A stretch of 64,000 nucleotides of DNA from Aurantiochytrium sp. KH105 (lineage: Eukaryota > Sar > Bigyra > Thraustochytrida > Thraustochytriidae): positions 561,127 through 625,126 of the forward strand of contig BGKB01000016.1 in assembly GCA_003116975.1 (NCBI GenBank), read 5' to 3'. Position numbers and translations under genes: made by a program. Below the pieces are notes generated by a model. It ran no database searches and was not told the DNA's origin. It worked only from the letters and a program-made list of their open reading frames with translations. Shown here piece after piece: positions 40,072 through 50,985 of this stretch (position 1 is its first letter; the number at the start of each line of letters is the position of its first letter).

Positions 40072-42030
40072 TTATCGCTTCTTGCCACCGCCAAAAAGGA
40101 AGCTAGCAAGCTTCATTTGCGCTGCAGTGGCGGCCTTGAGCTTTCCCGGTGGCTTGGGCGCCTCCCTGGCGACGGTAATACCGGCATTCCTTTCAGCGGC
40201 GGCGTAGACCTCGACGCGTCTGTCCACCTCGGCGGGGGCGAGCCCAAAGTCCGCGAGTACGGAACGCGAATAGGCCGGGTATCCCTTCTCGATGTTGTCG
40301 CTGGCGACCAGCCCCATACTCGGTGCGTCGCCGGTTTCTTCCAAGAAGGTGTCCCACCAGACGCTACGGACGGACACGGCGTCGGCAAGGTCGGTCCTGC
40401 CCGCGTCACGGAGAGCCACCGCGGTGCCTGAGCCAACGTCATGGGCATTCATGTACATATCGTCCACGAAGACCACCGTCACCTTACTGATTCTTGATTC
40501 CTCGTCAGCGGGGAAGAGGTCGTCCAGGGCGTGAGCGATGGCCATCGACTTTTGATAGTCCGCCGCGTAGAGACGTGCATTGGTTGCTCTGGCAAGGGGC
40601 ACGTCGCCGAAGGAGACCTCCTCGGCGCTGACTTCCTCATCAGTGGGAAGGAAGAAGCGCCCGATCTCCTTTTGCGGTCCACGGAGAGAGGCGGCGAGTT
40701 GCAGCACCACCAGCTCTCGAGGAGGCCTCGCGGTGACGATGAATAGCGGCACCTGTGCCAGGTGGAGGCGGGCTAACCCTCGCACAGTGGCCTCTCCGCC
40801 GCGTACGCGTTTTTCCAAGGCCGTCTCGGTGGGTAGCGCGAACCCGTTGGTCAGGGTGCGGTCAAAGTCGAAGAAGACGACCAGCTGCTCATCCACCGGC
40901 AGTGCCTGTAGCATCGCCCCGCATCCATCGGCGCCTTCGATGCGTTGAAACATCACGTTATCCGGGCTCGAAGACGACGATGATGTCCGCAAGTCGCCCG
41001 TCGCGAGCACCTCCTCGACGATAGCGAACACCTCGGTCATAAAGTTCACCGCAACGCTGTCCAAGCTGGACTCCCACACCGCGCCGTTGGAACCCATGTC
41101 TTCCACCTTGGCTCGCAACTCGCCAAGGCGCTGCGGCGTCAGGTAAGTATGGATGCGCTCCAAACCTTGCACCATGCCATCGGCCAAGACCTCGAGCTGC
41201 TCGGCTTCGCCTCCCTCCAGGGCGGTAACCTTGGATCCGAGACAACCCAGTGTGGTCTCTAGTCCACGCAGAAGCGACGTCCGGGACTCGAGGAGGGAGT
41301 GCAGGCGGTGCAAGAAGCCCTCTCGGAGCTGCTCGTTTGTGGGGCTGCTACCCACATTATCGACGGCCATGATGGCGCCGTCGCCAGAGTTTGACACCAT
41401 CACATTGGCTAGGTTGCCATTGTTGTTCCACAGATCGCCTATCGGGATACGGTCTCCGTTATGCAGGAGCACGTCCAGCGCTAGCACCTGCCCAATTCGA
41501 CGCAGCGCCGATCGGCCGATTGCGCCGCTGGCGACTTGCGGGAGAACGGTGTACCCGGCGGCCAGCTCCATTACGAGGAGTAGGTTCTGCTTGAGGTAGG
41601 TCCAGGAGATGATGCCGTGCTCGTATGTGTTGGGCGTCAGCAGCGCCGAGACGTGCTCCCGGATGGCGGCGTGTTCGGGCTCACCTGGGGAGACCAGCCG
41701 GCAGCGCGGCACGCTCACGCCCATTTCCGGTGCAGCCAGGCTCGCGAAAAGCTCCTGCGCCGGGTTGGTCGTCGCCTTGATCACCACGACCCCGCGCCCC
41801 TCCACGTGCACCAGCAGCACGCCCGAGCGGCCTGCGTCGACCAGATCCAGGCTCAGCAGCGCGCTGCGGCTCCAATCCACCTCCCCATCCTCGTCCAGGC
41901 TCGCGCGCGGGTGCTCTGACACGAGCTCGCGCGCAGGTCGCACGTTCGGCTGTCCGGTCTCCACCACCGCCCACTTCGGCATCTTCTTCAAGTTGCTGTT
42001 GATGGCTTCGTCGGATTCGGGGTCTGTCAT
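40072..42030 (-). CDS. Actin-fragmin-kinase-like domain fused to a HAD-type phosphatase
   Basis: 652 residues from the ATG at 42030; the frame is open to 42114 but starts there with TTG. The N-terminal ~60-260 region resembles the atypical kinase fold of actin-fragmin kinase: VVVIKATTNPAQELFASL (Lys85, Glu93), LALDVLLHNGDRIP (~182-196), LWNNNGNLANVM and AVDN (~222-225). A Ser linker leads to a C-terminal HAD domain with all four motifs: FFDFDRTLTNG (Asp388, Asp390), VTARPP (Thr433), Lys494 and VVFVDDMYMNA (Asp523, Asp524). A kinase-like and a phosphatase-like module in one chain could act on the same substrate in opposite directions. The kinase assignment is from remembered motifs and is the weaker half; the HAD call is firm. 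Confidence 0.7.
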   Translation of the reverse strand: MTDPESDEAINSNLKKMPKWAVVETGQPNVRPARELVSEHPRASLDEDGEVDWSRSALLSLDLVDAGRSGVLLVHVEGRGVVVIKATTNPAQELFASLAAPEMGVSVPRCRLVSPGEPEHAAIREHVSALLTPNTYEHGIISWTYLKQNLLLVMELAAGYTVLPQVASGAIGRSALRRIGQVLALDVLLHNGDRIPIGDLWNNNGNLANVMVSNSGDGAIMAVDNVGSSPTNEQLREGFLHRLHSLLESRTSLLRGLETTLGCLGSKVTALEGGEAEQLEVLADGMVQGLERIHTYLTPQRLGELRAKVEDMGSNGAVWESSLDSVAVNFMTEVFAIVEEVLATGDLRTSSSSSSPDNVMFQRIEGADGCGAMLQALPVDEQLVVFFDFDRTLTNGFALPTETALEKRVRGGEATVRGLARLHLAQVPLFIVTARPPRELVVLQLAASLRGPQKEIGRFFLPTDEEVSAEEVSFGDVPLARATNARLYAADYQKSMAIAHALDDLFPADEESRISKVTVVFVDDMYMNAHDVGSGTAVALRDAGRTDLADAVSVRSVWWDTFLEETGDAPSMGLVASDNIEKGYPAYSRSVLADFGLAPAEVDRRVEVYAAAERNAGITVAREAPKPPGKLKAATAAQMKLASFLFGGGKKR

Positions 42031-43041
42031 CCTTGTCCTTCCCGGCGGACCTTTTTTTTGGGCGGATCGTTCGAGGATTATGTGTGTGCGATGTGTAGTA
42101 GTATGTGTGTGCAAAAGGCACGCGCTGGAGGGAAACGGCGCGCTGCAGCTGGCATGCGAGCGCGCTCCTCGTGGTGTAATCTAAGCAAACGTGTCATATT
42201 GGGCACGTCCATGAAGAAGTTCCGTGCTATTGAGCAGAACACCGAGGGAAGGCGCGAAAGTCTGTGTCCCGGTGCAGCAGTGCGAGAAGATTCCACCGCG
42301 AGCGGCACCACGGAGCTAAAAGATTGACGCAGATTCCAGAGTTCCCGCAAGAGATGCCGACGACTCAATACCTAGATATCCGCAGTGCCGGGGAAATCGA
42401 CACAGCAAGACTTCGGCGTGGAAAAGATGTTGGCGTGACCGTAAGTTTGCTGCGAGGAGGCGATGGGCGACCGTCGCGCTACGATTGGGTGAACTCTACG
42501 TCGGATTCTGACGAGACGGTCGATGTCAAAGAAGACACCAGCGATCGTCTGGTCGTTTGCACCACTGTCACGGTGGAAAGAAAGACACGCGCAAAATCCA
42601 GGATTCTTGACCTCGAAGTTCGAGACCGCTAATCACGATTATCACGGTCCTCGGGATAACGGAATTCGAGAAGATCGAGAAGGCCACGCCGCGAAGATCC
42701 AGGTCCGCGAGGCCTCTGCTGCTGAATTCGTGAAGATCAAGGCCAACGCATGCATTGAAACCAACCGAGGGGCCAGGGCTACCTACTCCTGTACTACGAC
42801 CGCATTTATCGCAGATGCAGAGACAGAAGCGATCCAGCAAAGGTGCCGGACTCGGCGCCGTGGAGGTCGGTCGGGAAGAGCCCGAGAGACGCCGAGGATG
42901 CTCGTCGCGGCCGCCGCGCGCGTGGGCAGACCGCTTCGCATTTGCAGAGGAGCAGAGCTCGCGACGCAGAGGTGGAGAGCAGGAGCGAGAGCGGGAGCGG
43001 GAGCTGGAACGGGAAGGCAGACGCGAGGACTCGCGAACACC
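42031..43041. other. Divergent intergenic region (kinase-HAD gene / quinone oxidoreductase)
   Basis: Should hold both promoters. A 92-codon plus-strand frame from an ATG at 42354 to a stop near 42632 is possible but unrecognised. A frame in phase with the oxidoreductase is open from 42523, without similarity to that family. GC content and GAGCGGGAGC-type repeats rise toward 43010. Confidence 0.45.
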
Positions 43042-44088
43042 ATGGCGGCGAGAATGCAAGACGGCTTGCCCGAGACGCAGCGTGCCGTGATCCTGGACGG
43101 CGTGGTGGAAAAGGCGGAGGGCTTGGACGCGTGCTTGAAGAGCGATGCGGAGGTCCCCGGCGTGAAGACGCCGCTCGGGCCGCGACAGGTGCTGGTCCGC
43201 AACGAGTACGCCGGTGTGAACTTTATCGACACGTACTTTCGCACGGGCTTGTATCCCAAGGCGGCGCCTTTTGGTCTGGGTCAAGAGGGCGCCGGCGAGG
43301 TCGTCGGCGTCGGGTCTGAGGTCCCTGAGACGTTCACCAAGCTCGGCGATCGCGTTGTGTACCTTGGAAACCCGACGTACTGCGAATACTCAGCCGTCGA
43401 TGCCGACATGTGCTACGCCGTACCTGAAGGCGTGGCTCTGGACGAATTGCTGACGCTGGCGGTTCAGGGTCTCACGGCGCAGTACCTTGCGTGCGAGACA
43501 TACCCTCTCAGCTCGGACAAGGTTTGCCTTGTCCAGGCTGCGGCCGGTGGCACGGGCCAGATCCTCGTGCAGATTGCCAAGGCCCTCGGCGCGACCGTCA
43601 TTGGTACGTGCAGCTCTGGCAAAGTGGAAGTGGCCAAGAGCGTGGGTTGCGACCTCGTGCTCCCCTACGATGAGCTTTCCCAGGAAGAAGTTGTGAAGCG
43701 CGTCAAGGAGGCGACGGATGGCAAGGGCGTACATGTTGCCTACGACGGCGTCGGCAAAAAGACGTACAAGATGTCCATGCAGTGCATTCGCAAGCGGGGA
43801 ATGCTGGTGGTCTTTGGCAATGCTAGCGGTGCGACGCCACCCATTGATCCGCTCGAGCTCACTGCGCAGGGATCCATTTACCTTACGCGCCCGAGTCTTT
43901 ACGGATACTTGGAGGGCCAGGAGGATCTGAAGCGGCGCATGGATATGCTCGTGGGATGGATCAAGGATGGCTCGATCAAGGTCACTGTGCAAGAGAAGCT
44001 TGCGCTCGAGCAAGCTTCCAAGGCGCACCACATGCTTGAGTCTGGCGCGACCAAGGGCAAGCTCCTCCTCACATGCAACAAGCTGTAA
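43042..44088 (+). CDS. NADPH:quinone oxidoreductase (zeta-crystallin-like, zinc-free MDR)
   Basis: 348 residues from the ATG at 43042 (ACACCATGG), preferred over upstream in-frame codons because the family N-terminus begins shortly after. Motifs: VNFIDTYFRTGLYP, GQEGAGEVVGVG, and the Rossmann segment VQAAAGGTGQILVQIAKALG followed by VIGTCSS, as in QOR/Zta1. No structural or catalytic zinc ligands of alcohol dehydrogenases are seen. The enzyme would reduce quinones or related enones with NADPH in the cytosol. Length fits the 320-350 of the family. The coding region has no introns. Confidence 0.93.
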   Translation: MAARMQDGLPETQRAVILDGVVEKAEGLDACLKSDAEVPGVKTPLGPRQVLVRNEYAGVNFIDTYFRTGLYPKAAPFGLGQEGAGEVVGVGSEVPETFTKLGDRVVYLGNPTYCEYSAVDADMCYAVPEGVALDELLTLAVQGLTAQYLACETYPLSSDKVCLVQAAAGGTGQILVQIAKALGATVIGTCSSGKVEVAKSVGCDLVLPYDELSQEEVVKRVKEATDGKGVHVAYDGVGKKTYKMSMQCIRKRGMLVVFGNASGATPPIDPLELTAQGSIYLTRPSLYGYLEGQEDLKRRMDMLVGWIKDGSIKVTVQEKLALEQASKAHHMLESGATKGKLLLTCNKL

Positions 44089-44207
44089 AGCGTTCCATTT
44101 TTATTCTATTTTCCCGAGCGCAAGCTGATGGGAAGGGTCGAAATTGATACAACTTTTTTTTTTTTACAAATCAAATTACAGTCGACATTGCATTATCAAT
44201 ACATTTT

Positions 44208-44648
44208 CTAAAAGCTCACGGGAACGGGCGCGAGCGCGAGGGGGTCTTCGGCATCAATGAGTTTGTCTCTTGCGTCACGGACAAAATCCACGAGGTTCTC
44301 CGATGACACAGGTCCAACGAGTGCCAGGCTCTCACGGTAGCCTGAGCGCAACACCTTGATTGGACGGCCATCACAGAGCAGCAGAGTCGCTGGAAAGGCA
44401 TGCACGCCATAAGGATTGGTTATGGTGTCCCGAAAGCTCTCGACCTCCACAATGGTGACTTTGATCTGCAGCTCCTTTTGTGTTTTGCGGAGATGTGTCG
44501 TTGCGAAAGCGCACACCGGATCGCTGCGCTCAACTAGGCAGACGATCTCGAGGCTTGCTTGTCGCGTCGCAGCGTCCAGTGGGCTAGCCTCTTCCATGGA
44601 GACGGACTTGGACTCACTCATCCAGGTTGCCAGATCACACTCGCGCAT
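44208..44648 (-). CDS. Thioredoxin-fold protein without the CxxC active site
   Basis: 146 residues, ATG at 44648; an alternative ATG lies nine codons later. The middle reads EIVCLVERSDPVCAFATTHL, then KVTIVEVESF and YGVHAFPATLLLCDGRPIKV. The last carries the cis-Pro strand typical of thioredoxin-like domains. Where thioredoxins have CxxC, this has a lone Cys (DPVC), so it is unlikely to be a dithiol reductase; a chaperone-like or binding role is more plausible. It ends 119 bases from the convergent oxidoreductase stop. Assignment is by fold pattern only. Confidence 0.6.
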   Translation of the reverse strand: MRECDLATWMSESKSVSMEEASPLDAATRQASLEIVCLVERSDPVCAFATTHLRKTQKELQIKVTIVEVESFRDTITNPYGVHAFPATLLLCDGRPIKVLRSGYRESLALVGPVSSENLVDFVRDARDKLIDAEDPLALAPVPVSF

Positions 44649-45491
44649 CGTGTGTGCTCGGTTGCTCCGACGTCACGAGGCGCCCTATTTCACGAATCGC
44701 GCGAGAAGCGCAAGAAGGTTTTGGACAGCGAGTCGACCGGAAGCTCGCTTTGATCGCTTACCTTGTTTCCTCGATTGCTGGCACCTGATTGGTGTTCCGA
44801 GCTGAGAGTGGCCGCTGGTTTTACCTAAACTTGTGGAGGCGCTTCCGCACCGTACCGTTTGACTACCGGACTCGCTTGGGCCTCTCAAGCTGCAGCTGCA
44901 GCTGCTTCCTTGCTTGCGAGAAGTCTCAGAGACTTCGTCGCTCCCTCCCTCTCTCCCCCTCTCCTCCGCCCTCAGCGCAGTCGTGCGGACGACGGCGACG
45001 AGGTCGCGCGCGGGTCCGGCTCGGAACGATCGAACGCAAATGCTCGTGCCCCAGTCGCACGTAACGCATACCCCAATCCCCATCGCCCCTGTTTGCCGCC
45101 TCCCCTACAAGTCTCTCCGCGGCCCCCCTACAGCCCCGTATGAACCCAGCAACCGTGCAAAACGCGCGGCGGAGGCGGCGATACAAGCGAGCGCGGCGCG
45201 CGCAGCCTGGCTCGAGGCGAAGATCGGCGGCTGCGCGCGCGGGGCACGCCGCGGCTCCTCCGCTTTCACGCAAGGCGCCTGCTGCCGCTGCCGCTGCTGC
45301 TGCTGCTGCCGGTCTGCTCGGCGAGGAGGCGACCGCGGTCGCGCGCAGAGCCGGAAGCGAGCGAGCGAGCGGCAGCGGCGCGGCGCGGGCCCGCGGCGAG
45401 GGCAGGCACGCGGCGAGCGGCTGGGCGGCGCGTCCGAGCGCGGCGGCGGCGGCGGCAGGGCGGGCGGCGGCTGGCTGGGCGGGCGGCCAGG
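44649..45491. other. Promoter and leader region of the MYND gene
   Basis: Divergent region between the thioredoxin-like gene and the MYND gene. The last 350 bases are extremely GC-rich with GCGGCGGC and CGAGCGAGC repeats; open frames there are compositional artefacts. Confidence 0.5.
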
Positions 45492-45549
45492 ATGGGCGGC
45501 TGCGTGGGCAAATCGGCGGCGGCCGAGGCCGCGAGGCCCGCCGCGGCGA

Positions 45550-45580
<31 letters not shown>

Positions 45581-46880
45581 CGAGGCGAGCGCGCAGAGCG
45601 TGGCGCAGGCCGTGCAGAAGGCGGAGGACGCGGCGGAGACGCTGCAGCAGCGCGCCGAGGAGGCCCAGCAAGCCGTGGAGAAGGCCACCTCCTCGGCCAA
45701 GGACGAGGAGGGGGACCTCAAGGCGCAGGCCAAGGGCGGCGAGGAGGCCGAAGCCGAGGCGGAGCCCGCCGCGACAGAGGCTGGAAACGGCGCGGCCGCT
45801 CCTTCTTCAGCTGCTGCTGCAGGAGCAGCTGCTTCCGGCAATGTCTCTGGCGAAGAGATGAAGACTGCAGAGAAGGCAGTCGACGAGGCCATCAAGGCGT
45901 CGGAGGATGTCAAGAAGGCCACGGACGAGGCCGTTGCGGAGGCCACCAAGGCCTCGGAAGAGGCCGCCATGAGTTCTGAAAAGGAAGAAGCGAAGGAAGT
46001 GCCTCAGGCCGATGAGCTGAGTTCTCCGCCCGTCGCCACGGCGGTGGAGACGCCGGCAGAGGGCGAGAGTAGCAGCGCTGATGCCAAGGAGGTTCTTCCG
46101 GCCAGCGAAGGCGGGCAGGGAGAAGGCGCGGCGGCGGCAGCAGCAGCAGCAGCGGCAGCGGCAACGGCAACGGAGCCTGAGCCAATCGACGCCAAGGTGG
46201 TGGAGACAACGCCACGTGACTCTGAGTCGGACATTGTGGCCGACGCCGCGCCAGCCCCTGCGCCCGCTGCCGCCCCAGCTGCGGATGTGGATGCGGCCAA
46301 GGAGGCCCCAGTAGCAGACGAGGTCGAGATGGCCAAAAAGGACGATGAAGGGGATGCTGCCGGCACGGGGGTCGGCGCCGCGGTCGCCTCGATTGCCACA
46401 ACCGCTGCCGCCACCGTGGCAACCATTGCCGAGCAGGTCACGAGCGCCGTTGCGGGCGCGGACGGCGACCCGGATACGAGCTCGGACACTCTTCTTTCGG
46501 ACACCTCGAACGCAGCAGCGGGTACGGCAACGATCTCGCATCAGGCTAACGGGTCGAGCGGGAAGACCGCGAGCCAGCCCGCGGAGGCATCGGCTGCGGC
46601 TGACGAAACGGCTAATGTCGATCCAGAACTGACGACGCCGGCCAAGACGCGGCCTGCGGATATTTCCAAGGCCCGCTCGTCGGGCTCGGTGCGTGCACTT
46701 CCGCAAGAGACCTGCTGTGAGCCTTCGTGTGAGAAGCCGGCTAAAAAGGTCTGTGCACAGTGTCTTCAGCAGTCGTACTGCAGCCGCGAGTGTCAGATCA
46801 AGCATTGGAAGGGCGGCCATAAGTCGGTTTGCAAGGAATTGGCCGCTGCGGCCGCTGCTGAGGCATCTGCGGACAACTGA
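45492..46880 (+). CDS. Ala/Glu-rich, probably N-myristoylated protein with C-terminal MYND zinc finger
   Basis: 462 residues, ATG at 45492. The start MGGCVGKS has Gly2 and a small residue at position 6, with Cys4 beside it, fitting N-myristoylation and palmitoylation and hence membrane anchoring. Residues ~20-400 are low-complexity Ala/Glu/Lys/Ser, partly likely coiled coil (KAVDEAIKASEDVKKATDEA), with a polyalanine run near 210-225. The final ~50 residues form a MYND finger: CEPSCEK, VCAQCLQQSYCSRECQ and IKHWKGGHKSVCKEL supply the C/C, C/C, C/C, H/C ligands. MYND fingers bind Pro-rich peptides. A lipid anchor at one end and MYND at the other suggests a scaffold; the partner is unknown. Confidence 0.85.
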
Positions 46881-49442
46881 ATCCACCAGTAAGCCTAGCC
46901 TAGGAGTGCTTTGTCGCGTTGTTCCCTTCTTCTTTCTTCTTGGCCACCAGGGCAGGGGGCCTTTTTCGCAACACCAATTACAGCAACAAGATACTACATA
47001 TACACCAAAACAAGAAAAGGAAAAACAAAAGAAGAAGGGTGCAGGGGCGCAGAGGCGTAGGGCGAGGCCAGACGAAGGGTGAGCCAGATGTTACCCAGGA
47101 GCACGCAACCTGGCCTCGCTTCTCCATTCATCCATCCACCCATTTATCCATCCATTTATCCATTCATTCATTACTCAATCATATCAGGATCACAGACCTC
47201 TATCTAGCAAGTTTGAAGTATTTCTCTATATCTTTTTCCTTCCACCGCCCTTCTCTTCCTGCTCGACCATGCAAAGCACTGGTTGATTACTGACAGCTTG
47301 ACGCTTACATTGGCCACATTTCGCCACTGTCAGCGGGCAAAATACAGCCAGCCACATGAGCAGCCAAAAAAAAAGAATCCGTTCGTAGTTTAGCAGCGCT
47401 GCCAACCGGCACACCTAAAGGGACAATGTGAACATGGGAAGGGATCGGTGGGGACGTTAAGAAGTGACTGTGAGGGTCAGCGGGACTCGAATGTTCGTGG
47501 ACTCAGTGGGGGACGTCAAGAACTGAGAGTCAGCGCGACTCGAGGAACTTTCGTCGCCTGATGCAAGGTCATTCACCATTGTCTCAACCCGCCATATGAG
47601 ATGGGCACAGTCGTTGCGGACAAGACGCAAAATACTGGAACACCTACTGGCTAGCAGGTGCAGCTGATTCACGAATATATCTCCAAAAAAAAAAAGCGAA
47701 CGAAAACCAATCACTTTGTTCTTTCTCACCGGCACCGCCATCCATCGCTCGTACGCCCCCGTTACAGCACGCGGCACGCAACAGCATCAGTGCAACTTGC
47801 TGTTGCGCGCAATGTGAGCACCCTCATCGTCGTCCTTTCGAACAGCGCGCATCAGCGCGAAGGTCCACGCTGTGTCCAGCGCCTGCCATTCTACACTGTC
47901 GTGGAGATTGCGCCACCACCCGTTGGAAGAAACTCCATCACAAGTGTTCTGTGCGACTCGCTGGCCGACGTGAAAGGGAGCAGGGACGCGGCCCAGACCC
48001 TGGCTGGTACGCACGCGGCCCTGGGCGACTCGCGGGGGTCGCGCGGCCTGCCCGAGGCGACGCGCAAGGGCGGAGCCGGGCGGATACGCGTGCGCAGAGT
48101 TGGCGCGGCGGCCGCCCGCGAGGGCCCGCGCGCAGCAGCGAGCCCGGCGGGCGAGGGCGGTTGCGCGGCTGCGGCTGTTGGGAGAGAAGGAAAAGGGAGT
48201 CGGGCCCCGCAGAGGGGCGTCGGGGAAGATAGATTCCCGCAGCCGAGCTGGGTTTGGAATTAGGATGGGATGGCCCGACGGCGGACCTAGGTGACCGCGA
48301 TTGCAAAAGCAAACGACTGCGACGGCCGCAGCCGCCAGCGATGTCGGTGGCGACGGCCCGCGAGCCCGGCCGGAACGAACCGCGAAGGCGCGGTGGCACG
48401 GGCCTGGCGGCGGCGTCTTTCCTAGGTGCAAACGTATGGATCGACAGAGATGCGGGGAGAGAGAGACCAACGCGCGGTGGCAGGAAGGGGGCTCGGGCGT
48501 GGCTCGCAGCCGCGTACCTAGAATCAGCTGGCTACCTATACGTCCGCGTGCCCGCAGGCTCGAGAATGCCCACTCATTTCTTTGTTCCTTCTTTGTTCTT
48601 TCTTTTTTACTTTTTCTTTCTTTCTGTCGCACTCGCCCATGGTCACTGTCAAAGCATCGACGGACGCGCGCTGGCGACTGCGAGAAAGGAAGCAGACGCG
48701 AAACGTTGAGCTAGCTAGCTGGGCCCGCAGCTTCCCGCAGCGCCAGTGGCAACATGCACGATAGGCCCGACACCCTGGTGTTCACGTGTCGCTGTGGAGG
48801 ACTGAGACAAGGACGGCAGCCAGCTAGCAGGACACTGACGCGGCAGGGACCCAGGCAGGATGCAGCGCCCGAGATTGCGACCTTGCCGCGCGCGTCCCAT
48901 CGTCGCATGGCCGTCGCCGTGCGCGGAAAGCCGGCCAGCCGGCCTGCCATGAAGAACGGCTTCAGCTGCGCGAGGGCGTGGACCTGCGGCCCGGCGAGGC
49001 TGTGCAGCGGGCCGACGTGGCTTTCGAGGCGAATGTATACTCCAAGGTAAACTTGGAGGCGAACGTAGACTTTCCTTTTCTTCCCCTCTCGTTTACTTCC
49101 TCCCCGCCCTTTCGTTCTTTCCCGCACGGGTAGTAGAACTAGAACTAGGCCTATCTCTACTCGGAGCAGGAACAAGGAAACCGAGGACAGACTTGGAAAT
49201 CAAGGACGCGATTCGAAAGGTGGTGGAGGGACAAAGAAGAAACCAGAGACGCAAGTAGATGAAACAAACAAACAGCCAAACAGACAACCTGCTTTCTCCC
49301 CCGGTGCATACGAAAAGCCCGGCTCGGACCCCGAGGCCGCTTCGGAGCGAGTCTCGCAGCTGGCTGACGGGCAAGGCCGAGGCCGGAGGCCAGTAAGGAC
49401 GCGGGGAGCCGGCTGCAGAACGAGGTAGCTCCGAGGGAGAAG
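46881..49442. other. 2.5-kb intergenic region, no supported gene
   Basis: Contains CATCCATT repeats (47120-47170), short A runs (47365, 47685), a 48590-48620 T/C-rich run, and GC-rich stretches around 48000-48250. A 281-codon minus-strand frame (47787-48632) is Arg/Pro/Ala-rich, lacks domain-like sequence and is most likely chance. No tRNA-like cloverleaf was found. Confidence 0.5.
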
Positions 49443-50985
49443 ATGAAGTTCGTGAGGAAAAGGCAACTGATCCAGAGGCTGCTCGCGTCGGTCTGCGCCG
49501 TGACCTTTGTCTTGCTGTGTCTCATAGCCATGCACCCGGCGTCGCCCTTGAGAAACTGCAACTTTCCTGACGATGGCATCGGGCAGCCCGTGGAGAGCGC
49601 GCACTACATGCTGCGAGCGAACCCCCCGCCCTCGTACACGTCGGCGCAGGGCCCGTCCTTGCACTGGAGGGAACCGGAAAACAACACCTGCACCTACGAC
49701 CCACACGGCGGCATTCACGTCGTCACCGCGTGCACGCTTAACCACGTCGAAGAGGTGCTCGACATGATTGGATCTCTGCAGAGCATGTGGACCTCGCGCA
49801 GGAGCCCGGGCCCAGCGCACAAGGACAAACTGCATCTTCACATTTTCCTCCTCAGCGACGACGTTCCGCAGGACGTCATCGATACCTATCTGACGGCCGC
49901 CTGCGACATTGAAGTCACCGTGCAGGCCTTCGACTACTCTTGGCTTGGCTTCAAGGACCACGACCTCACCGAAACCGTCTACAATCGCATTCTTGGCCTC
50001 ACCAACAGCCTGTGGAAGCCCACCGCCATTCATCGCGTTGTCAAGGAAGTTGGGCCTTGCCAGGTCGTGTTCTGGTGCGATGCGTCGGTGCGCTTCGGCC
50101 CCGCCTTTTCTAAGACGCGCGTTTGGGACTCGGTGGCGCTCAACAATGGACTTGCAATCACCAACGAATGGCCGGGCTACCTTTACGTTTTCAGGGAGAC
50201 CATCCCGGTCATTACGCACCCCATGACCTTTAAAATGCTCAATCGCCTCACGCGTGGACGGGTCTCGGCAAACATGCATGACTACGAAGGCGTACCATCG
50301 TACGCGGCCTCCTTTCAAATTTGGTACACGGGCAATGAGGTTGTCATGCAGATCATGGAGGACTGGGCCAATTGCGCTCTCGTCAAGGAATGCATGGCTC
50401 CCGAGGGAGCCAGTGGGTTCACCGGCTTTGGCGAATGCAAAATGGACTACGAGGGCCATTGTCAGTACGTTTCTCTCCTCTTGCTTGCTCCCTTGCTTGC
50501 CCCATCTTATTCTGCTTCCTTTCCCTATATCGTCGCTTATTCGCTTTCCCTTCTCTTTCCTGCGCTCATCCACATACGCTTACATAGAAAAGGGAAAAGG
50601 TCTTTCCTTTTCCTTGCAGACTCGCGCCGTGACACACAAGGCTCAGTGCATCGAACCAACAAACATGAGTTGCGTTGGCTCGGCAAAACAAATTAGCAGA
50701 AAACTAACAACACTCGCTCACGCTCACGTGCGCCCTTACGAACCGCACAGTCGAGGAGACCAGGCTGCGCTTGCTATTCTTGCCTACGAATACGTCAAGC
50801 TCATTAACGAGGCCGGCTTGGGCCGAGGCCGAACTGATGGCCAGCGCCTTCTTCCTGACTTGAAAAAACGCGTCAATGGAAAGCAGCTCGTTAGTATCGA
50901 GAAGTCACATCGTCAACGGCCTCCCAGGTTTTGCAATCACGCCGGCTTCGAAATTCAACTCCCCCGCATGAGTATGGAGAACTAA
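49443..50985 (+). CDS. Type II membrane protein, probable glycosyltransferase
   Basis: Two exons, 49443-50464 and 50751-50985, with a 286-nt phase-2 intron (GTACGT donor, CGCACAG acceptor); 418 residues. Reading through the intron instead would give a shorter product with a non-protein-like tail. A basic start is followed by one membrane helix (~12-32), giving a type II Golgi topology. The lumenal part has HVVTACTLNHVEEVLDMIGSL, then VFWCDASVRFG, an acidic motif at the position of a DxD, and across the junction HRGDQAALAILAYEY. The last resembles the HRDQ motif common in nucleotide-sugar transferases. No donor sugar can be assigned. A fold alternative within the GT-A superfamily cannot be excluded. 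Confidence 0.75.

Noticed and set aside
42523-43041. 173-residue N-terminal extension of the quinone oxidoreductase
   Set aside because: Arg/Glu-rich and unlike the family; the ATG at 43042 gives the usual length and N-terminus.
45807-46886. Long antisense frame opposite the MYND gene
   Set aside because: Arg/Leu/Cys-rich shadow of Ala/Glu repeats; the sense frame has a proper MYND finger.
47460-47560. Possible tRNA around the repeated ACTCGA stretch
   Set aside because: No acceptor stem, D-loop or T-loop consensus could be folded.
47787-48632. Minus-strand 281-codon frame in the intergenic region
   Set aside because: Low-complexity Arg/Pro/Ala composition and no domain-like segment; high GC explains the long frame.
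49200-50573. 457-codon minus-strand frame opposite the glycosyltransferase
   Set aside because: Antisense shadow. The sense strand has a membrane anchor, conserved transferase-like motifs and a consistent spliced 3' exon.
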